DNA of 64,000 nt from Bipolaris cookei (Eukaryota; Ascomycota; Dothideomycetes; Pleosporales; Pleosporaceae): contig NRSV01000012.1 of NCBI GenBank assembly GCA_002286855.1, positions 248,001-312,000 on the forward strand, read 5' to 3'. Position 1 is the stretch's first letter. Each line of letters starts with the position of its first letter. Positions 1-12,074 of the stretch are shown here, in pieces. The position numbers and the translations under genes were made by a program. The notes beneath the pieces are model-generated. The model did no database searches. It had not been told where the DNA came from and saw nothing but the letters and a program-made list of their open reading frames with translations.

Positions 1-2964
1 TAATGAAGGAGCTGGCAAGAAGATCGTCTGCACTAGGACGCTTCTCGTGATCGATGAGAAAAGTGTCGGCTAGGAACCTCCTAGCATCCTCGCCGGCGTT
101 ATCAGGAATGGTTGGGCTGGCATCGCCGCTTCCACCAATCTTGAAGATGGCTTGTAGCTGCGTGCAGTTGGGATGGGGATGACTTCCAGTAAACATCTCC
201 ACAACCAAGCAGCCAAGTGACCAAATGTCGGCTTTACGGGTGTAAGCTGTCTGTCGAACAACCTCAGGGGCCATCCAGAAGACGGAGCCTTGAAGCGAAA
301 CGCGCTGAGCTCCCTTCTTTCCACCGCCCAAGGTGGAGGCCTCGATACGCTTGGAAATACCGAAATCCGAAATTTTAACGGAGCCCTTATTGTCAACAAG
401 AATATTGGCACCCTTGATGTCTCGGTGAATAATATCCCGTGAGTGAAGATAGGACAGACCAGTGAGAATCTGGCGAACAAAGTTTTGGATAAGAGACTCG
501 CCAAGAGGACCATAGTTGACTAGCATGGTCGCTACGGAGCCACCAGGGACGTATTCGAGGAAAATGTTGAGATGGCTGTCGTCCGAATTGGAACCCAGGT
601 ATTGCACAATGTTCTTGTGCTTGAGCTCGCGAAGAAGACCAATCTCGTGTTTCAGAGCTTCGACCATATTCGTCTTCTTGTGGTCCATCTGAGAAGCGCC
701 AGCCACAGATGGAAGCTCAACCTGTTTAACAGCCATGAGTTCACCGGTAACGGCGTGCAGCGCAAGGTACACACTGCCAAAGGAACCTTGTCCGATGAGA
801 GCACCCTTCATGTACTTGACGTTATCCCAAGAGTCTTGCTCCAGGTACTCTGCCAGCTCATCGTCGGACTCTTCGCCGTCTTCGGCCAGGGCTTCTGACA
901 GGCGTTTGTTGAGCGAGTCGCCATTTTCCGTGTTGCTACTGCTGCTGCCGGCGAGGCTGCTGCCGGCATCGTCAAAGTAAGACTGAAGGGTTGTGTTGCC
1001 ATCGGGGTCTGTAATGGCTAAGCTGTCTCCGACACTGTCGCCGCCAAACGATACATAAGACTTGCGATTTGGTTCCAGAGGCGACTCTTCGTCGAGTGGC
1101 TCTAGGACAGAAGACGCCAAGGAGTCTCGGTACCCACTTTGATGAGGCAATCCGAGGCGCATAACGGATAAAGGTCGAAGGGGGCGGGCCTGTGCGCCTC
1201 CTTGGAGCCAGCTGTCGGCGATGGACGGCAATGGTGGAGCGTCTTTCAAGCTAGAGGCAACGCTAAAATTAGACGCCATCGATAGACGGGACGCCGCCCG
1301 GCTGAGGCGATGTGATCGGCGTATCGACATGCGAACGGTCTTGTCGATCTCATCTTTACCGACATCAGGAAAGTAGGAAGTCAGGTCGGAAGTGATGAGC
1401 TCGCTGGGTGGGCGGGCGCCATAGAACTGCTTAAGCTTGCGCGCGCGTGCTTGGAAGTAAGGTGACCGCGAGGCTTCGGCAGGCCCTTCGAGGTTCTGAG
1501 CTGTCGAGTTGATGTGGCGTTCTCGTTCTCTGGCCGAAGTCGGTGATAGAGGGTAGCTAACGGCGGCAAGGGATTCGCCTGTCAGCTTTTCAATCTTATT
1601 TTGACTGCGGTTGCTGGCGGGTACGTAGACGCCGTGTGGTTGTTGGTAGTTTTGTTGTTGGTAGATGCCAGCAGCAGCCTTGAGTTGATCCTCATCAGGC
1701 TCGCCCGCATGGACTTTGCGGAGAATTAACCGGCCGCGTTCATGTCGGTTCGCGTCCTTGACCAGCCTGAAAAGCTCGATATCGCTCAAACGTTCCGATA
1801 GTGACGGGTCGGGATCGGAGCTGTTGAGAATGTAGAAGCAGTAATTCTTGACGTGTGCCGTATTGAGATGTCCTTTTGTCAGTGTCTTGAGCATGACCTC
1901 GTCAGCCGTTTTGCAGCCTTCAATGTTGACAACTGAAGTGCGTCCACCATCGTAGATGACACGCACGAGAGCCTTGTCGTGGGGCAGAATGGCGCTGTTG
2001 GTAGCGCTGTCCATGCTGGGGCTTGCTCGGACATGATGGGCGAAGCGAGCCGTTTGGGGTGTCTCGGTAGGTGTACTTCTTTGGTTCCGCACGAGCGGGG
2101 GAGCAATGTTGACAGAGCTGCTCGAAGCACTGAGGGGGTGGGCGCCGTATGTCTTGTTGCTTCCTTCCTTGGGGCTGTTCAGGCCTCCTTGGCGTTGTGA
2201 CCGCAGATTGCGCGTCTCTTGGTCAACAAGAGGAGAACCGGGACGGGAGGGCGACTTTGAGCCGTATGCGTAGCTGCTGAGGTCCGAGTTTGTGATTTGC
2301 CTTGACATGCGCTTCTCCGTCCGTGAACTTATGGGGTTGGACAAAGGGGGGTTTGATCGTGCTGAGTGCAGAGGACGTGGAGAGCCGGATGAGGGAGGTG
2401 TATATGCGGCGTTGTCTAGGGTAGCGAGCGATTGCCTGTTTGAGGTGCGTCGAGAAGCCTTCTTGTACTCCTTGTTGCGAAGCTGCTTTGCTTGTGAGCC
2501 GATGCGGACGCGGTCGCCGACTTTCTTGATGCCCATATCCTTGAGATGGGTCTGGTCCATCTCCATCAAGTTCTCGCCATTGATGTGGTTGACTGCGGGG
2601 AAGTGTCAGCGATGTATAGTGGGTTGGGAGGGGGAGTGACAACGTACGCTTGAAAAGCTCGACATACTGGGCACAGTTGATGCGCTTCAGCCAGTCACCA
2701 ACCTTGTCCTCGTCCCAATGCCTGGACATGTTAGCTGTGGTGTTTGGGGAAGGAGCAGGCGGCTCACTTGATGGCATCGGGAGCATCGTAGATTTCAGAG
2801 AACTCGGACTCAGTAGGCGAGGCAAACATGCTTTGGTCGGCGCGGGTGGCGGAGGCATGTGTCCGGTAGGTGTTGAGGCTAGCGTTGTACTGGGCCGAAG
2901 ACTGAGAAGCACCTCCGCTGACGGAAGGCGCTGGGTACGGGGCCTTTGAGGCGAGCATGGCCAT
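1..2964 (-). CDS. STE11: Ste11-type MAP kinase kinase kinase (3' end outside window)
   Basis: This is a MAPKKK of the fungal mating/filamentation/osmostress cascade, expected to phosphorylate a Ste7/Pbs2-type MAPKK. Exons on the minus strand are 2964-2768, 2721-2648 and 2592 to beyond position 1; introns are 46 and 55 nt and their phases agree. In order the protein has a SAM domain starting at HWDEDKVGDWLKRINC (exon 2 into exon 3), a serine-rich linker, a Ras-association-like segment (about 1990-1690: ALVRVIYDGG...VVNIEGCKTADEV), a long disordered linker, and the kinase domain (about 860 to 1). Visible kinase motifs are the glycine loop IGQGSFGSVYLA, the MAVKQVELP lysine, HRDIKGANILV, DFGISK and WMAPEVV. 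The order SAM, RA, kinase is that of Ste11/Byr2. The C-terminal end of the kinase is cut off by the window edge (last residues read ASSFI). The start is the first ATG in frame before the SAM domain. Confidence 0.93.
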
Positions 2965-5173
2965 AGCGGGTCGTGGAGGGGGTCGAGGAGCAGTGGTACG
3001 TGGGGTGGTAATTAGCAGGTCGGTCAGTCGGTCGGTCGTGTTGCACTATCTACTACTCTATCTCATATATGCATGGTGGGGACGGTACGCGTGGTAGGAT
3101 GACGGGTGTGTAATGGTAGGAGAGTGCGGGAGCGGGTGGGAGGGTGTATGTGTAGGCGGTTGTGGACTGGCGTCTTCTTTGTGCACTCGAGGGAGAAAAA
3201 GGGCGTATGGGGTGTCTTTATTGCGGCGGCGGCGGGCGGGGTGCCAGGATGGCTGCTGCAAGCGTGGAGGGAGAAGGGCTCAGGAAACAAGACACGGGCT
3301 CGAAACACTCGACCTGGCAGCCCCGACGGTCTTTGTGGAATGGAGCGGTCGCGCGAGCACGGAGACAGCTTTTGGCACCGGTGCTGGCCAGCGTACGAAG
3401 TGAAACGTTAGTGAGACGGGACCGTGCACCTATCAGCAAATCGGATAGGCCCGAGCTGGCGCTGCTGCAGCCATGGGGCGTGTCCAGCGCATTGCCTCTG
3501 GCAGACGTTGCAGGCCAGACGGCAATTGTCGCTGGAAATCAGTTTGCCCGGGCGAGACGACGGGGGTGCCGGGTCTGGTGGCGGATGATGGTAGTGGCGG
3601 CGGCAGTGGAGGTGATGAGGACAAAGGTCGGGGGACGGGCAGGCGCTTGCAGAGGTGCCCTGCGTCTACTACTACACACTCCGACACAGGCAACAAGGCA
3701 ACAAGGCAACAAGGCAACACAGCAACACATGATAGCAAGCTATCAGCAGCACGGCGGAGCCGGTGGCCCGCGGCAGCCAGGCATGCTGGACAGGCAGGAA
3801 GGCAGACACGGGCAGAAAGGCCGGGTGCCGAACAGAGAAGAGCGGTGGATGCGGTGTGGTTGGGGGCAGGTAATTTGCCGTGGGCCGTTTAGGAGCTGAT
3901 TGCAATGCAGGGCTGCAGCTCAGAATAGCAGTGATATGAAGGCCTCTCCTTTCTGCTCATCTACACAGTACAGCCTCTGGGGTGTGGGTGGGCTGAGTGC
4001 CGATCCCGTGACCGGGGCACGTGCCCGCGCCGCACCTGGGGCCACAGCCGCACCCGTCCCACACAATGTCAACTCGTATCCTCGGGCCCGAACAAGTACT
4101 ACTCGACATGCTTACTGCACTTACTTGCAGCCGTTGGCCGTGGCGCTGCTGTCGGGCGCGTAGCTTGTTGCGCCGCTGGAGGTGCTTTTATTTAATTTGC
4201 CTGCTCTGCTGCGAACATCTGGGCCATGTTTCTGCCGTATACCGCGTATACTCACCTCCATGTGCATGTTTACGACGTGTGGCTGGCCCATGTCTCTGGT
4301 AAACAACAACAAACAGCACTGCGAAATAACAATCGTCAGTGGTAAATGGCCCATGTTCATGCCATCCGTCGTCGCTTGTTTGGTCCACCGTCTGCTTTGT
4401 TTCTCATAAGTGAGCGGACATGTATGTCATGCCTCCCCCCGGGCGCGCAAAGGCCAGCCGCTGGCACACGGCCACAGTTGAAACAACGACAAGCAAAACG
4501 AGTCCTCACACGCCGCGTCATTGACGGCCTTCGCGACCAGCTGTCGACTACAGAACCAAACAAACAAAACTGACAATCGCCGGCTCTCCGTCGTCGCCAT
4601 GCTGCTGCTGCTGTCTGGAGTCGTGCTCCTGACTCCTGACAATCCCGGCAATCCTGACAATCTCCTCGGCTTGACTTGACTTGACCACACTGGGACTTTC
4701 TTGCAAAAACACACTGCCATGACGCTCTGCTTATTATGACGCAAGCCACACCACCTCTCCCGCCAGCCCGTCAAGCTCCAAGCCCCTCACGGCGGCTGCT
4801 TCCAACCAAGATAATGGCCCCGCGCTACCACTCTGCCCTATCTAATGGCACAACCTTAACTCAGAGCCCACATTCGGTCGGGCTTCTTGTCCTTTGTGAC
4901 TGCTGACGCGCTGCCCGGGATACCGCTGCTTTGTAGTATACAACCCAACGCCCAAACTCCACTCAGGCTCTGCCGTGTTTGCTTCCACTGCCTTCTGCCT
5001 GTCGCCTCATTTCCCCACTCGTCCTCTCTGCCATCCTCTCTACCAATCTGCCATTATCGCCTGTACATGGCAACTCTGCTATAGCTCTCTCACTTGTTCG
5101 CGCGGCGTTCTGCAACCCGCCATCCACACAACACTCCTGCACTACCCAACCTCATCTTGCAGCCACAGCAACC
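2965..5173. other. Divergent intergenic region between MAPKKK and DUF7514 gene
   Basis: About 2.2 kb between two divergently transcribed genes, so both promoters and 5' leaders should lie here. Several reading frames are open over 60-245 codons, but they are G/C-driven, overlap on both strands, lack recognisable domains and show no splice logic, so I call none of them. A short CAACAAGG-type repeat lies near 3690-3725. Pyrimidine-rich stretches around 4980-5160 fit a 5' leader of the downstream gene. Confidence 0.55.
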
Positions 5174-7038
5174 ATGGCCTATCGCGACCACCCTGATTCC
5201 GCCTACGACTCCTACCCTTCGTCCTCTGACAAACAGCACTCTCACCGCGGAAGAAGCCCAGACTATGCCCCCAGAACCAGGTCCCGTGGGAGATCAAATG
5301 CTCCCGACTATCAGCCTCGTGACACGAGCCCTCCCTGGGACCGCCGTACTTTCGACGCTGCCTCTCAGCCCATTCAGCAGCCGCTGAAGAATGCCATTGG
5401 CAATGCTTTTGAGAAATCGGACGCAGCCCGCGTCGTCGACCCCAATCTCATTGCTCAAATCACGGCCGAGGTAAAGAAGTCGGTTTTGGATGAGATCAAG
5501 TCAGGTGTCATGGCTGGTACGACGCAGCCTCAGCCTGTACCCGTCTCGTCGCAGCAATGGGTTCCACCTTCCCCTGCCTCAACTTCCAATTCCATCCCAC
5601 CCCGCGACGTCTACACTCCTCCATCTCCCAAGCGCAGCGATTCTGCCCCCCATCACTCCCCGGACCGAGGCCCCTTGCATACCGATCCACTACCAGATAC
5701 TAACCACGATACCCCCACCGCACGATTCGACCGCACTGTTCCCATGGAGCGAGAACGCCCGCCCACTCGGCCGCCTGCTGCGCCCAGAATGGCAACTGAA
5801 GAATACACCCCTATTGAGAAGATGTGGCAGCGCTTGTTCGACTCCGATGGCCAACCCTTGCCCCGCCTAGGCCAACTCCTGAGAGGTCTAGCACTGCACT
5901 TGGCGAGTACCCTGGCTGTCCGCGGAGATACCCTAAGCTAATATCCGTACAGATTGAAGACTACGAACCAAAGAATAGTCTGGTCATTCCCCCTGCCAAG
6001 ATGCTTAGGTTCTATGGCCAAGTCAAGCTCAAGGACGAAATTTATCCATGGCAAACGATATTCGGAAAAATATCGTATTCTTCTCTATCCAAGATTTACC
6101 GAGACATGCGATGCCAACATCATCTTATCCAGCAACACCCTGCAGAGCAACCGTACATTCCGGCCCTCACGCCCGACGGTTTTCAAGAATGGATGACTGC
6201 TATGATCCAGGCATATCCCGATACTGAGTACGAGCGGCTGACCAAAGCTATTCTCGACATGCCCATCAGCAATGCAGAGGATAGGAAGGAACGATTTCCC
6301 AAGGAACTTCCTCGCAGAATGTTTCCTACTGTCGAGAACCTTCATGCGCAGCAAAGATGCGCTGCTGCTCTTTCCTCTGAGGGCGTCGGGCCACTGCGAA
6401 AAGCCCCAACATTCCCACCACCGCCTCCAAAAACCCAAGATTCCCCTTTGAATGGGCCGAAACTTGAACGAGAGCGGAGCCCATATACTTCTAAGCCAGA
6501 AGTCAGGCCCATGGACATTGACGACGAGTCTAGGCCTACATCAGTACCCATTGAGCGAGAGCGCAAACCGTACTCGGCAGCTCCAGGTGGTGGCAAGTCA
6601 TATGATGACATGAGCTCAAGCACCCACTCCGACACTGCAACAAATGACAGGCGCAGACGTGCGCAATCAAATGCAGGCCAAGCTCCATGGCCGTCTCCAC
6701 CCAACGACAATTCCTACCAACCGCCCCACCACGCTCGCACAACCTCAACAAACGCCCGACAACGAAGCCCGAGTTTCTCCAACTACGGCACTCAGTCGGA
6801 TCCAAACGTTCGTGACATTCCAAACACTTGTTACGGGTCAAACATGTATGAAGACGAGGCTCGTCGCTCCAATAAGGACTTTGATAGTAAGAAGCAAAAC
6901 CGACGCCGTAGCGGTACCTCTGGCATGAACAGCTCTTTCGATGCTTCTTCACGGCCTCCCTACCCTGATGACGAATATCGAGCACGAAATGGAAGTAACG
7001 GATATGACAACAGAGGTTATGACTCGCGCCGCTACTAA
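5174..7038 (+). CDS. DUF7514-domain protein, function unknown
   Basis: A 604-residue protein from two exons, 5174-5902 and 5953-7038. Residues 1 to about 210 are low-complexity (Ser, Pro, Arg, Asp). A conserved fungal block then starts at EEYTPIEKMWQRLFDSDG and continues through LRGLALHLIEDYEPKNSLVI and the region around GFQEWMTAMIQAYPDTEY to about residue 390. The C-terminus is again disordered and ends in Arg/Tyr/Gly-rich sequence (RGYDSRRY). The block matches what I know as DUF7514, found in many ascomycetes and without an assigned function. The intron of 50 nt appears to use a GC donor (TTG followed by GCGAGT) and a TACAG acceptor: only this choice keeps phase and gives ...ALHL-IEDYEP..., because the nearby GT donors run into a stop. 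No signal peptide or membrane segment is visible. The ATG follows ACC at -3 (ACCATGG), a good initiation context. Confidence 0.8.
5903..5952 (+). other. Apparent GC-AG intron
   Basis: Intron inferred inside the conserved DUF7514 block. The donor reads TTG|GCGAGT and the acceptor GTACAG|ATT. Exon phase is 0 on both sides and the protein joins as LALHL-IEDYEP. GT donors at 5886 and 5907 leave one base over and read into TGA after the acceptor. Confidence 0.7.
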
Positions 7039-8252
7039 ATGTACGCAATGTCTAAAACAAGAATTGACGAAGTTACGAAATATACCCAGAAAGTTATCTT
7101 GTTATTGCGACGAGTTTCCAATTCTTTTTCCCTTTGTTAATGACGTCTATGGAACGTGAATGAATTTGATTGGAAAACTTTTGACCGAAATTGCACCAGT
7201 ACATCATGGGCTCGGAACCTTTCTATGTTTGATGCAGTAGTTGCTATATCTTCGAGATAACTAGAAGAGAATGCATTTAACCAACTTCATTCATTACTTG
7301 TATGAAGAACGAAAACTCGCGAGAAACTCAACTATTAAACAAACTAAGTCTGTTGTGACCTTGTGTTTGAATGCTACCCAAGCTATATTTGGATAATGGA
7401 GTTTCTATGCGTGCCTTTTTGGTTTTTTCTTATGATGTACGTACGCAAGAACTACGTTTTTACTTCACGCACGTGCTAGTTCAAGCTCTCTACATGACTA
7501 GTGTATGCAATATCGACATGTGCGTTAGCGTCTCTCTACCATTGTACCCGGAGCCGTCTGTTGGTCCAAGAGAATATACATGTTGTTGAGGAAGTAAGAA
7601 AGCAAGTTCACTTGGTTCTTTTTTCGTTTTTTTATAGTAGCAGGAGGGCGCTATGATCCACGTTTGTAGAAAGCTACCTGAGATTTTATGGTAATTCAAT
7701 AATCACCATGTACACACAAGCACCTTGCATGTATAAAAGTAAAATAACGTGCGCAACGTCGGGACTATGGTGCTAGCTAAAATCCAAGTTGTAATATCGT
7801 CGTCATAATACCAACCTCCCTGATTTGTTTATACATTTGTTGTACATGAATATCGGTATCAAAGCAATACATTTCCTTGAAGAAGACACCATACGAGATG
7901 GCTTTGCTCAATATTCATAGCATGAGATAGGTAGTAATATCTATTACATAAGCTACCTGTGGGAAATGGTGTGTTGGTTCTCAAGTGCTCCTTCCCACAC
8001 TTGCTTTTTTTCAACTTACGCACGACTCACCTGGTACTGCCCACTCGACTAGAACAGCTAACCAAGTCAAGATAATGGGCTTGGAATAGAGGGAATCCGA
8101 GAAAAACTATTCAAGTTGTACAAACATATAAAAGCCCTTGCCAGAAACTGAATATCATTATAACAAACTCCACTCATCACTTCCCACATAACCTCCCACC
8201 TAACTTCCCACATAATTTACTCATCATCAGCCTAAAGAGAAATCCAGTCACC
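7039..8252. other. Intergenic region with promoter of secreted-protein gene
   Basis: About 1.2 kb, A/T-rich, holding the 3' region of the DUF7514 gene and the promoter of the secreted-protein gene at 8253. No convincing coding sequence or RNA gene was seen. Near 8170-8245 there is a short imperfect repeat of the type CTCCCACATAA/ACTTCCCACATAA in the 5' leader. Confidence 0.55.
8127..8134 (+). promoter_or_regulatory. TATA box of secreted-protein gene
   Basis: TATAAAAG lies about 120 bases before the ATG at 8253. The position fits a core promoter with a leader of roughly 80-90 bases. Confidence 0.55.
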
Positions 8253-8902
8253 ATGCAGCTATCACTGTTCCTCCAACTCATCTCCAGCAGCCTCGTAGCT
8301 GCCCAATTCGGATCCAGCCTCAACGACGGCATGCCGGTAACATGTGGAACTGGTAAGTACACACCCACACACACCACTATCTTTCATCTCTCTTGCACAC
8401 ATGAAGTATCAGTGCCAACACACTTATCCCAAACAGGCTACACACCATCCCTAACCTGCGACACACCCAACGGTATGTGCTCCTGCACATGCGGCAGTGG
8501 AAACGTCTACAAGAAACCCGAGTCTTCACTCATCAACTCAGGCCCCGGACCATTAGACTTTTCCACTCCGCAGCGGCTCCAGACCAGGCCCTGCACGGAT
8601 AACGCACGCATTCCTTGGAAAATCATTGAAGTACAACGTACAGCCGGTACACTCGAGGACTCGACACTCGAGACCGAATTCATTGACAATCCCGAGGACA
8701 GCATTCTCCTTGTGGCTGATGCTAACGCCAGATGCGAGCGCTTCGAAGTGTACATTGATAATGCGTATGTGGGAGTGACTTCAGGCAAAGGCCCTCGCGA
8801 CAACTACAGATGCGAGGCTCACGAGGCATGTATGAAGAGTGGTGCGGATTTTGCCTATTTCACTCTTCCAAAAGGTAAGTGCTTGCATGTCTTTCTTGGA
8901 AT

Positions 8903-8934
<32 letters not shown>

Positions 8935-9109
8935 TCTCTCTCTCTCTCTCTCTCTAACCGCCTTTCATTCTCCTCGCAAATCGCCCAAAGACTAACAATA
9001 TTCTCAAGGAAAACACACCCTCGGCGTCAAGTGGATCGAGGCAACCGATGCATGCAAAGGACATTCAACTGGAAATGCACACTTCCGAACTTACGAGCCT
9101 TGCTTGTAA
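8253..9109 (+). CDS. Small secreted cysteine-containing protein, unknown function
   Basis: A 212-residue predicted secreted protein from three exons: 8253-8352, 8437-8874 and 9009-9109, with GTAAGT donors and phase-1 junctions throughout. It begins with a signal peptide (MQLSLFLQLISSSLVAAQF). A short Cys-rich stretch follows (CDTPNGMCSCTCGSGN), then a C-terminal part with the pattern SILLVADANARCERFEVYIDN...VGVTSG...FTLPKGKHTLGVKW. The alternating hydrophobic pattern suggests a beta-sandwich, similar in feel to fungal secreted proteins carrying a V.D....F.V.DNG...G.TS motif. At least eight cysteines, mostly paired locally, support an extracellular location. No transmembrane segment or GPI signal is visible. 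It could be a cell-wall or host-interaction protein, but nothing in the sequence decides this. Intron 2 carries a long microsatellite. Confidence 0.82.
8908..8955 (+). repeat. Compound (CA)n(CT)n microsatellite in an intron
   Basis: About 27 bases of CA repeat followed directly by about 21 bases of CT repeat, inside intron 2 (8875-9008) of the secreted-protein gene. Length variation should not alter the protein. Confidence 0.95.
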
Positions 9110-10464
9110 GCTACAAGACATAGCCTGCAGGTAACCCATGGGCTCGAATGGAGGGAGGGGGGTTGTTCCCATATTGACACCCCCAAAAGGAACTTCAGCA
9201 CAGTTTTGCAATAGGTGGGTTGCGTGGAAGCATATGACACGGGCCCTGATTTCGGTGAGTACGGTACGGCGCTCAAATAACGGAACTGGGTAGGATAATC
9301 GGTAGCATACTCGTATACGAGCACATCACACTCCCTGATATATAGTACATAATACATAGCAACTCGTGAGCTCTTGCAGCTTCAATCAATTAATTAGATC
9401 GATATAACATCTTAACACTACACAGTATTCCCTCCACAACGTAGATACCAAAGTGACAGAGCTTTTTGACTTTACCACCCCTTATTCTCTTGATCTGCCC
9501 ATTATTCCCCTTCTCTCTCTCTCTCTCTCTCCATTTTTCCCCCTAGAGAAATAGTGTTTCTTACCGTAAACAAATCAATTCCATGTAAGTGTTCCCCGAC
9601 AAAAAAAAATTAACCAGCGTGTTGAATGGACTCTATTGGCTAGCCAGCGTTTGGTGTTAGCAAGATATCTAAGTCAATACAGCTAGTTGCACGGTGTACA
9701 CAGCGTGCGGGTAGGTGGGGGTGGCAAGTAACTATGGTTCATTGCTATCTCTGTTCTACGTTCAAAGGAAAAAGGGTTGATGTACTCCTGGGTCCGTGCA
9801 CAGGTATCCGTGGGGAACCGGAGTCACGCGATCACTCCCTCAGTGCCTGATTTAGGTTCGGACACAGCGTAATCATTGCATGAGATATTTTGTGCATGGC
9901 GACTTTCCCTTCCCACCCTCCTAGTATATCCCACGCTTATACATATCTTGATGCTAATACTCGTCGTTTTACTCTTAGTTTGGGTATCTACATCCCCCAA
10001 CTCAGGCTGATTTCGCAGGATGGCTTTGATTTGGGGTGATGGGTGGTGAGGATGGTACGGTGTGGCTATATGTACTTTTTCCCGTGTATTGGTGGGGAGT
10101 GGTGCTTGGATGTGATAAAGTGTAGGGTGTAGGGTGTGTTATGATTTGTTGCGGCGATGCGATAAGGGCCTTGTTAGGGTGGGTGGATAGGGAGAGTGAG
10201 GATGGTGGGGGTAGGTGGGTATGACGGGGCGATCAGGGTTGTGGGGGGAGGGGGTAAGCGGCATAGAGTGTTGTTCATGAGTTGGTGCTTGTGAATGAAT
10301 TCATGATGGAACGGTTGCGTTGGTGTGTATATTGTATACTTAATAGTCTAATGGTTTTGTAATAATTCAAGTGAAGAAGAGAAGAGGGTGTAGTCTATGC
10401 CGTTATTTGTGTGTGTGACCGTAGAACATTAAGGAGGGCCCAATCGAAAATCGAATCTTGAACA
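9110..10464. other. Intergenic region
   Basis: About 1.35 kb between convergent genes, with no supported gene. It contains a (CT)n tract at about 9512-9532 and a G-rich, T/G-repetitive part at about 10010-10260 (repeated GTGTAGGGTG-like words). I see no open frame with a recognisable product. Confidence 0.55.
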
Positions 10465-10883
10465 TCATTCCGAATGATGCGTTTGCATTTGCATGTGCAA
10501 CTCCCTAAACTCACAGAATCTTATATATTCTTCGTAGTAGTCTCGTAACTGGTATCCTGTACCTAGGTGCTGACGTTGCGCAGTCGTGCGTCTGAAGTTG
10601 GAGAGGTCTGTGGGCGGCAAGTGTTGGGATGTGGAATAAGGCAAGATGAGGAGGGAATAGTAATATGTGCCCACGTACATGTAAATGGGCTACACAGCCA
10701 ACGTCTCGCTTTATGCGAAGTTACTAGTCCGACCAAGATGCCAAAGATTGCCACACAGACCCCAGCTAGTGTTAATAAGGCTTCCTTGGACCATCCGGTA
10801 GTGGATCTGGGTGTCGTGGGTGCGGCGTTTGCAATAGCTGTCATGGTGAAGAGATAGAATAGCAAAAGACGTATAGGCGTCAT
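10465..10883 (-). CDS. Small single-pass membrane protein, unknown function (family copy A)
   Basis: A 115-residue protein from two exons, 10883-10679 and 10607-10465 on the minus strand; intron 71 nt, GTACGT donor and CCACAG acceptor, phase 1. The N-terminus MTPIRLLLFYLFTMTAIANA looks like a signal peptide. A short linker precedes a second hydrophobic helix (EALLTLAGVCVAIFGILVGL), then a basic stop-transfer sequence (SHKARRW) and a charged tail with DYYEEYIRFCEFREL. The layout suggests a type I membrane protein with a short cytoplasmic tail. The LTL.GVCVAI core recurs in the gene at 53906. Without splicing the frame also stays open to 10563, but the spliced form has clean splice signals and a more protein-like tail. 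No known domain; function cannot be stated. Confidence 0.65.
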
Positions 10884-12074
10884 TGTAAATTGTTTGTGGT
10901 GGGGAGTACAATATAATCGTTCGAGAGTTGTAGGTTTGAAGTCGGTGCTCGAGGGTGTTCTTCCATCTTATGTGTCCCCAGTGCAAGATGCTTTCATTCA
11001 TATAGTCCTTGATTGTACATGACCTGTCCTGGGCTGATGGGCTCGGTCCACACATTGAAATCTGACCCCACTAAAAGAACCGTTACCGAGGGCGCCTCGC
11101 TAGATAAAAATCCAAGCCAAACACCCGCTAGATGGGGCTGTGAAGGTCTATGTCGACAACAACGCACGGACACCCCATTCAGCCTGGCCCAATGAAAGCT
11201 ATCGATATTCATGACTTGCAGGGTCTGTTACTGACACAAGCAGAACAGCATGCTTAACCTGCAGGGTAATTGGTCGGAAGAACGAGTTTGATGTCCAAGC
11301 GTCAGGGCAACTTACCGCTTGCTGCTGGCTCCTTATGCTGATGACAGCCAATACTCTATGGAAGATACCGTCCAGTCGAGCCCTTGTCATTGGCTCGACG
11401 TACTTTAGCGACAAGAAGTGACTCATGCGACAGTTGCAGTTGCAACTGATTATTCTTCTTGTGCTATTTCAGCCACGGCTGATACACGCCATTTGCGTGG
11501 ATGAGGAAGCAACGGTCTGGTTCATACGTAGTATGTAGTTCTCAAATCCGTTAGCACAAAACTTTTGGCAAAGGATGAGCTTGTAAGTAAAACTTCTAGA
11601 ATACTATGTGTACTTGTCCGGGTCACCTGAATGGGTAATTCAAGACGATTAGCGGAATTGAGTATGTGATGTCTGATGTTTCGCTGCGAGGCTTTCGAGA
11701 GTTAAGCGACTTTGCAGAAGAGACCGAGCGTGCTACCGCCAGTACCAGATATGTCAGTTGATTCGACTGGACTCGGTAGGATCTTGCAAAGAGAACAGAT
11801 CTAGGACTTTATCTCCACTACAGTGTTCCTGGACTGTGGTGTTTCTAGTGAGTTCTGGACGGCCATTAGAAAGTTGGTGTCAAAGCAGCTTTGTAGGAGA
11901 TGTTGAAAGTCTTCGACAAGAAGAAGAAGAAGTTGTTCAAGAGAAACCAAAAGATAAGAGTACATTATATGGCTGTCAAATAGGAGAGTATAAGTGACCC
12001 AAAATAGCTGCAAATCCAGGTAATCTGCCTTTCGAGTATGCAACAACTCATCCCTTTCAGCTGATTCCAACGCT
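10884..12074. other. Intergenic region
   Basis: About 1.2 kb between the small membrane-protein gene and the 3' end of the Rrg9-like gene. Open frames of 60-80 codons occur on both strands without domains or splice support. A short GAAGAAGAAGAAG tract lies near 11920-11935. No gene is called. Confidence 0.55.

Noticed and set aside
3162..3899. Long open frame of 245 codons on the plus strand
   Set aside because: Overlapping open frames occur on both strands in this G/C-rich promoter stretch; composition is Arg/Gly/Ala-rich and no domain or splice signal supports it.
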